Source: Pachypanchax playfairii
Taxonomy: Eukaryota; Chordata; Actinopteri; Cyprinodontiformes; Aplocheilidae
NCBI GenBank assembly: GCA_006937955.1
Contig: SSNP01000094.1
Location: forward strand, 18,396-82,395
Direction: 5' to 3'
Length of the DNA: 64,000 nucleotides
This document shows, one piece after another, positions 59,075-64,000 of the stretch (the first letter of the stretch is position 1; every line of letters starts with the position of its first letter). A program made the translations under genes and the position numbers. Under the pieces are notes generated by a model, which saw only the letters and a list, made by a program, of their open reading frames with translations, did no database searches and was not told where the DNA came from.

Positions 59075-60730
59075 CAAAAACAGATGAATTTGAGTCAGTC
59101 ATCTTGTCAATGGAAAGAGAAAAACACAGATAAAGTTAATAGCAGCAACAATAATTAATACCAACATAGAGGGTAAAGACAGCAAAGAGAAGAAATTGTT
59201 GACAATTCTTACTCTGTGGTAAACTGTAAATACAGAAGACTTCAACCTACATACAGAATATAGGTAGTGGGAATGTTTTGTGATTATTAAACAGAAATTA
59301 CACTTCTTCATTTTGGAAATGGATGTTTCTGTAAACATCATCCTTATGTATTAAGATAAGAAACAGAAATATGGAGGCTGAAGGAACTTGTGTACATCCT
59401 AACTATAAAAAGAAGTATGTACTCACATGAAAGTAAGAAAATAGAAAAAAACAATGTAAGGCAGCACCCTGGTTTTGATTTACATAATGAAATTTACGGG
59501 CCTGGAGTTTGTGGTAAAGCCATTTTACACTGTCTATAAAATATGTAGGGAGGATAAAAGAAAGTGGTTGTTAATATTTAATTGTGCCTTCCATAAAGGC
59601 TTCTGGGTAACATGGATATAATATAGTGCCAGGCTCACTCCAGCTGAAGATTGTATGATGAGATTGGGATAGTATGAGACTGAATTAATAAAGCATTAAG
59701 GATTTAAGCGGACCCTATTTCTTGGACTGTCGTCTGTATGTTATGGAGCATGTTTAGCATCTTAGTTGGTTATCTTAATGCACTTTTGTTTTGGATAATA
59801 CAGAGCAAATTCTGGTTTCTCTTAATATTTGATCTTATTTTAGTTTTGATATGATCACGTTTGGCAGGATATGCTCAGACTATAACCAAACCGATTAGTT
59901 TAAACACATTTTAAATTAAAGTGATATTGTTTATAAAGTCTTTATCAGCATGAGATGGGTTAACCTATGATAAGTATAAGGCTTCATACAATAGTTTAAA
60001 ATACTGATTAATTTGTTTTGAATTATGAAAAATATCTCCAGCTAAGTCATAGAATTAATAGCCTTTTTTTTCTTATTTAGCTTTTACTGGTTAGCCAGGA
60101 ATTTTCTAGAATTATTGCCATGTTCCAAGTTCTTGAAACATATTTTCACCAATAAATGTGTCCTCTTGTCTAGATTTCATTTAATTTCAGTTTTGGCTTT
60201 CTCAGTTTTCTAGTTATATGCTATTGAGGTGAAGTGGTATAGGTAGCTTCTAAATCTAACTCAAGTGTTTTGTTTTTTTCCCTGTGTTTTTGTCATCACT
60301 ACCTTTCCTGCTTCCAAAAAACATTTGTCTTTTGGTAAATCATTATGTTTTAAGTATGTTGCACATTCCTGTTTGAAATAGTTGATCAAATCTTTTTCAT
60401 TAAGCAATAATGTATCAAATCTTCAGTTGTTAAATGGTGTTGTCCTTGTGTCAGAGAGAGAGAAACTGGTGCATGGTCACTGATAGTGATAAGAAAAAAA
60501 ACCGAGTGTGCATGATCTCCATCATAATGAAGCTGCTAACTAAAACATAGTATAAGTGCGAATGTGAGTGAAAAGAAGGTGAAATTCCTGAGAGCAAGGT
60601 GATGTGAATGTCATGCATTGCAAAGACCAAAATCATTCATGTACTGTTTATATCTTTTTTTCCGTTGGTGTGAGTGAATAAAGGTACTATGTTTGTAAGG
60701 GTGTGAGAATAGGTGTGCATGGCTGAGACT
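59075..60730. other. No gene seen
   Basis: AT-rich. Nothing recognised. Confidence 0.45.
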
Positions 60731-60734
60731 TGAT

Positions 60735-61200
60735 GATTCCCTAGCATTCAGTTGTGGAGGGTTGGATTTCCCATCCTTGTTGCTCCTCTCCTGTTGCTAC
60801 CGGCCCCTAGGGTCTGCATGCTGGTTCTGCAGTGCCTGGCTGGGTATTCTGGGGCAGTTGGTAGTCTGCCTCTTTGAGGTGGCGGTTTGGGGTGGCTTTG
60901 ACGTAGTTATCGTTGGGGGTGCTCTGTAGGGCACTGGGGCCTGAGGTTATTTTTCTGGGATGGCTGGCTGGTGGTGCGGCAGGCTGCTTGATGCCTCCAG
61001 GTCCATGGGGTATTTACCCTTGAACAATGGGAGTCCCATCCAGGGCCTCCCACCATCTCTTGGCCAAGCACGCAGCTCCCATAAGGATGTGTGGCCCCAG
61101 GTCTTCAGTGCTCATAAAGGTCTGTAGACTGGGTCTCCTGGGTGTTCCTGGTCTTCCTCTTGGTGTGAGGGGAGATGTTTCAATCAAGTATATTTTGTGA
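60735..61200 (-). repeat. GC-rich unassigned repeat-like block
   Basis: A sharp rise in GC with T/G-rich words (GGCGGTTTGGGGTGGCTTTG, GGGTGCTCTGTAGGGCACTG). The minus strand reads PRGRPGTPRRPSLQT and GAACLAKRWWEALDGTP (61014-61241). I believe this text is repeated widely in fish genomes, but I cannot place it in a family. Confidence 0.4.
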
Positions 61201-61604
61201 CAAAAACACACGCACAGACATTTACACTTACAGTCCCACATTCACACACAAAACATATAGGACACAAGATATTTTAAAATGCAAATCAGTTTATTTTTCT
61301 ATTTTTTTTTTCTTCCCTTATGCCTTTTTTCGGAGGTGAAATTTGTTTTTTGGGGGGGTTGTGTGTTTGTGTGTGTGTGTAATCATATCATTTTTCTACA
61401 GATGCAGAAGTTGTCATATTTATTTTTATATATAAAATCAAAAGGATCCTCTAAGATTAGTAGAGCACCTTTTGGAAAAGCTCATTTATCTTGTAAAACA
61501 ATGCCTTCATGCCTTCAAATAAAAAAAGAAACATTTTGAAAGACAAAATGTAGATATTTGTTTCATATCTTAGAATCAATAATATCTTGACAGTGTACAA
61601 TAGC

Positions 61605-62165
61605 GTTACAATTCAGTTTAGATCTGGACCCAAAATGCAGCTGGAGAGGCGGGAGTTCGAAAATCGAGTTTATTTTAGAAGAACAAGTGGAACAAAAACA
61701 AAGACACTGAGGTGAGCTTTTCTGAAAGACAAAAACAGGAAAAACTTAGTCTACACAAAGTCTAGTGGTCAAAATGAAAACAGGAACCAGTAAAACACAA
61801 AAAAACAGACCAACAAAAATCTTCAAGTCCCAACAATCTCCATGGGGTATAAAAGTGACAGATGTGGCAAGACTTACTGGCATGGGCTCAGGCAGAGACA
61901 TGATCCAGAGGGCAGAAACAGGTTTGGGACACTATAAACAATCCTGTGATGTAAGTTTGAAAAGTAACAGTGGCACCAGTTTGAAGAACCAGAAGTTACC
62001 TTAACAAACTGGCATCTGACATCTATCAGACTGCTGCTTAGACAATAAGACAATAGGATGAACACAAACAGATGGAAATGATCATGTTAATAACAGGAAG
62101 ACAGCATTGGAATCATATGACCTTGAGCAGAAATGTGAACACTGACCTGAACTCATGATACGATA
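61605..62165 (-). repeat. LTR-like element, ends degraded
   Basis: GATCTGGACCCAAAATGCAG and GGCGGGAGTTCG followed by GAGTTTATTTTAGAAG resemble the tail of the LTR family on the minus strand. The right end near CTCATGATA resembles CATGACA. The TSD is not clear (ATAG on both sides). Confidence 0.4.
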
Positions 62166-62219
62166 GTGTCTGTAAAAAGTAAGGGTGGAGCAAAGTCTGA
62201 TTCTGGTGTTCAGAAAGTC

Positions 62220-62480
62220 AGTCAGCCATTATCTTTACCCACTTACTCCTGTTCAGGGTCATGGGGAGCTGGTGTCTATCTCCAGGGATCATTGGATGAG
62301 AGGCAGGGTTAGACCCTGGCCAGGTTGCCAGTCCATCACAGGGACACAGATAGACAGACAACCACTCACATCTAGGGACAATTTAGAGTTGCCAATTAAC
62401 CTCAAGCATATTTTTGGTCTGAGGGAGGAAGCCCTTGGAGAAAACCCACACATGCACAGGGAGAACATGCAAACTCCTTA
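62220..62480 (-). repeat. Interspersed repeat, same family as 30235-30482
   Basis: The inverse orientation of the 30.2-kb copy; see there for the shared words. It is directly followed by the LINE tail at 62485. Confidence 0.65.
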
Positions 62481-62484
62481 AAAG

Positions 62485-62785
62485 CTACTTTTAAGAGCAG
62501 ACTTAAGACTCACCTCTTTAAAGAACACTTTCAGTCTTAATGTAGGATTAATTTATGATTTATGATAGCGATTTGAGAATTTATCTCTCACTAAAAAAAA
62601 AAAAAAAATTTTGATACACTTGATGTATCAGCGTCGGAATTAAACTGGACTCCAAACAGTCCGCCTCCTTATATTTTTTTCCTTCTCTTTGAATTCTTGC
62701 TTGTATGTTCTCTCAATGTAAGTCGCTTTGGATAAAAGCGTCTGCTAAATGACAGTAGTAGTAGTAGTAGTAGTAGTAGAAAGGT
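62485..62785 (+). repeat. L2-type LINE 3' end with (TAG)n tail
   Basis: TTAAGACTCACCTCTTTAAA is the end of the coding region (reads LKTHLFKEHF). GTAAGTCGCTTTGGATAAAA then GCGTCTGCTAAATGAC is the standard tail of fish L2-like LINEs and their SINE partners. It ends in about nine TAG units at 62753-62779. Confidence 0.75.
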
Positions 62786-62789
62786 CCGA

Positions 62790-64000
62790 GCCCAGTTTAG
62801 AACACAGGACTTTGTTTACAAGCTACCAAACTTTTTACCCCATGAACTGTACTCACTGAACTGGATCATTTAAAAATAGACTTGTTTAATTTAATACATG
62901 TTTGGAAATGTTTCCAAAAATTAAATGAGGCAAAATAATCATGACAAATGCCAAAGGTAAAAGATTTTTACGATATAATATAATGAAGTCTTAAGAACTT
63001 TTTTCATTAATCATGTTCTGCAGAAATTGCCTGTTTAGACATGTTTTACAGTAAAGTAACATTCTGTTAGCAGCAGGCCATGTATCAACTGAATGCTAAT
63101 TATGATACATGAAAAGCAACACCACAAATTAGTCTGTTAATCTTTTATTGCATTGATGAAGTTCTGAGGATTGATCAATTATTTAAATTCGGTTTAATTT
63201 TTAAATATTTTTCCAGAAGAAAAAGAATCATTATTTTTCTTTTTTCCTTTTTATAAAACACAACAATTAAATATTTTTGTATATAATTTTATATGATCCA
63301 CATCTAAATGAATAACAGTGATTAGGACTTTTGTGTGTGCTCATGGCCAATTACAATCTATTTGATAAACCACAGCCAACTTATCATCAGGGGGTGATGT
63401 CTGACTTCTTTATATCTGTGACAAGTAATTTTCTGCCCGCTCGTCATGACAGTGGCAACAAAACATGATACAGAAGCTTTCACAAGCTCCCGCAGGTTTA
63501 AACGGTTAAGAAACAAAAAATAACTCTTGATAATCTTTAAAAATCTAATAATGAAATAAAATTTCTTTTCAACAGTATTGAAACTGTTAGACGTCTGTTT
63601 CTGCAATCTCTGTTTCTGAGTATGTAAATCTCTGCATGAAATCCTTTTAATTCTTAACAAAATTCCTATGATTAAAAAAAACAGATTATGGTATACTGTT
63701 TTTTTCATGTAATCAGCAACATATGGTGCACTTTAATTAATTAGAGACTTTCAAAGCTATTACCAAATACTGTGGAGAATAGAAATGTAGTCTTTCTCTA
63801 AAAAAATGTTTAAACTCTTAAAATTGCTTTTCCAGTCGTATATATGTCAAATTTTCTGTAAATTAAAACTGTGTTAGAATTATACATTTTCTGGGTAGAA
63901 AATTTTCACAGGACAGACTTTAGCTATACGTACAGTATGTTCAAGCTAGAAGTCATCAGTTGTTAGTTATGATGCTGCATGATGGAGTTTGACTGAATGT
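62790..64000. other. No gene seen
   Basis: AT-rich. A 116-codon minus-strand frame (63358-63708) has low complexity and no domain. Confidence 0.45.

Noticed and set aside
1..64000. CRISPR arrays, bacterial operons, Shine-Dalgarno sites, tRNA or rRNA genes
   Set aside because: No regularly spaced repeats, no operon-like gene order and no tRNA-like folds were seen. The content is vertebrate.

Overview
The window looks like a gene-poor, AT-rich stretch of a ray-finned (teleost) fish chromosome. That reading rests on the repeat content: piggyBac, Tc1/mariner, hAT and Harbinger DNA transposons, Rex3-like and L2-like LINE pieces, LTR-type solo elements, and several short repeats typical of fish genomes. 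I found no convincing host exon, tRNA, rRNA or other host RNA gene. Every protein-coding signal I can support belongs to a mobile element. The host sequence could be intergenic or the inside of a large intron; the sequence alone does not decide.

Left third (1-24 kb): the window opens inside a piggyBac transposase (3-968) whose 3' end lies near 1319. A 1.18-kb non-autonomous piggyBac with TTAA flanks follows at 4870-6048, then a Rex3-type LINE tail (7015-7290), fragments of LTR-like and hAT-like repeats, a promoter-like CpG-rich block holding a perfect 19-bp hairpin (10.6-11.3 kb), a complete solo-LTR-like element (11994-12843, TSD GATGT), and immediately beside it an intact Tc1/mariner element of the DD36E type (12850-14066).

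Middle third (24-45 kb): a CA microsatellite with its flanking repeat, a broken BED-finger hAT transposase (27.0-28.0 kb), an L2-type LINE relic (33.96-35.52 kb), a MITE (36.87-37.45 kb), an intact 340-residue DD34E Tc1 transposase between long inverted repeats (38070-39651), a decayed DD37E-type copy (42.1-43.3 kb) and a decayed DD36E copy (43723-44898).

Right third (45-64 kb): two further solo-LTR-like elements with perfect 5-bp TSDs (47628-48509 and 48987-49840). A third (52849-55769) contains two different piggyBac elements lying head to tail and sharing one TTAA. A Harbinger-like element (57633-58591), LINE tails and a GC-rich repeat follow. The two intact transposases could in principle act on related copies, but their right-hand inverted repeats are damaged. 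The most interesting points are the nested TTAA-sharing piggyBac pair, the group of solo LTRs with a common TTAA(G/A)-type core promoter, the coexistence of DD34E, DD36E and DD37E lineages within 32 kb, and the 19-bp hairpin.
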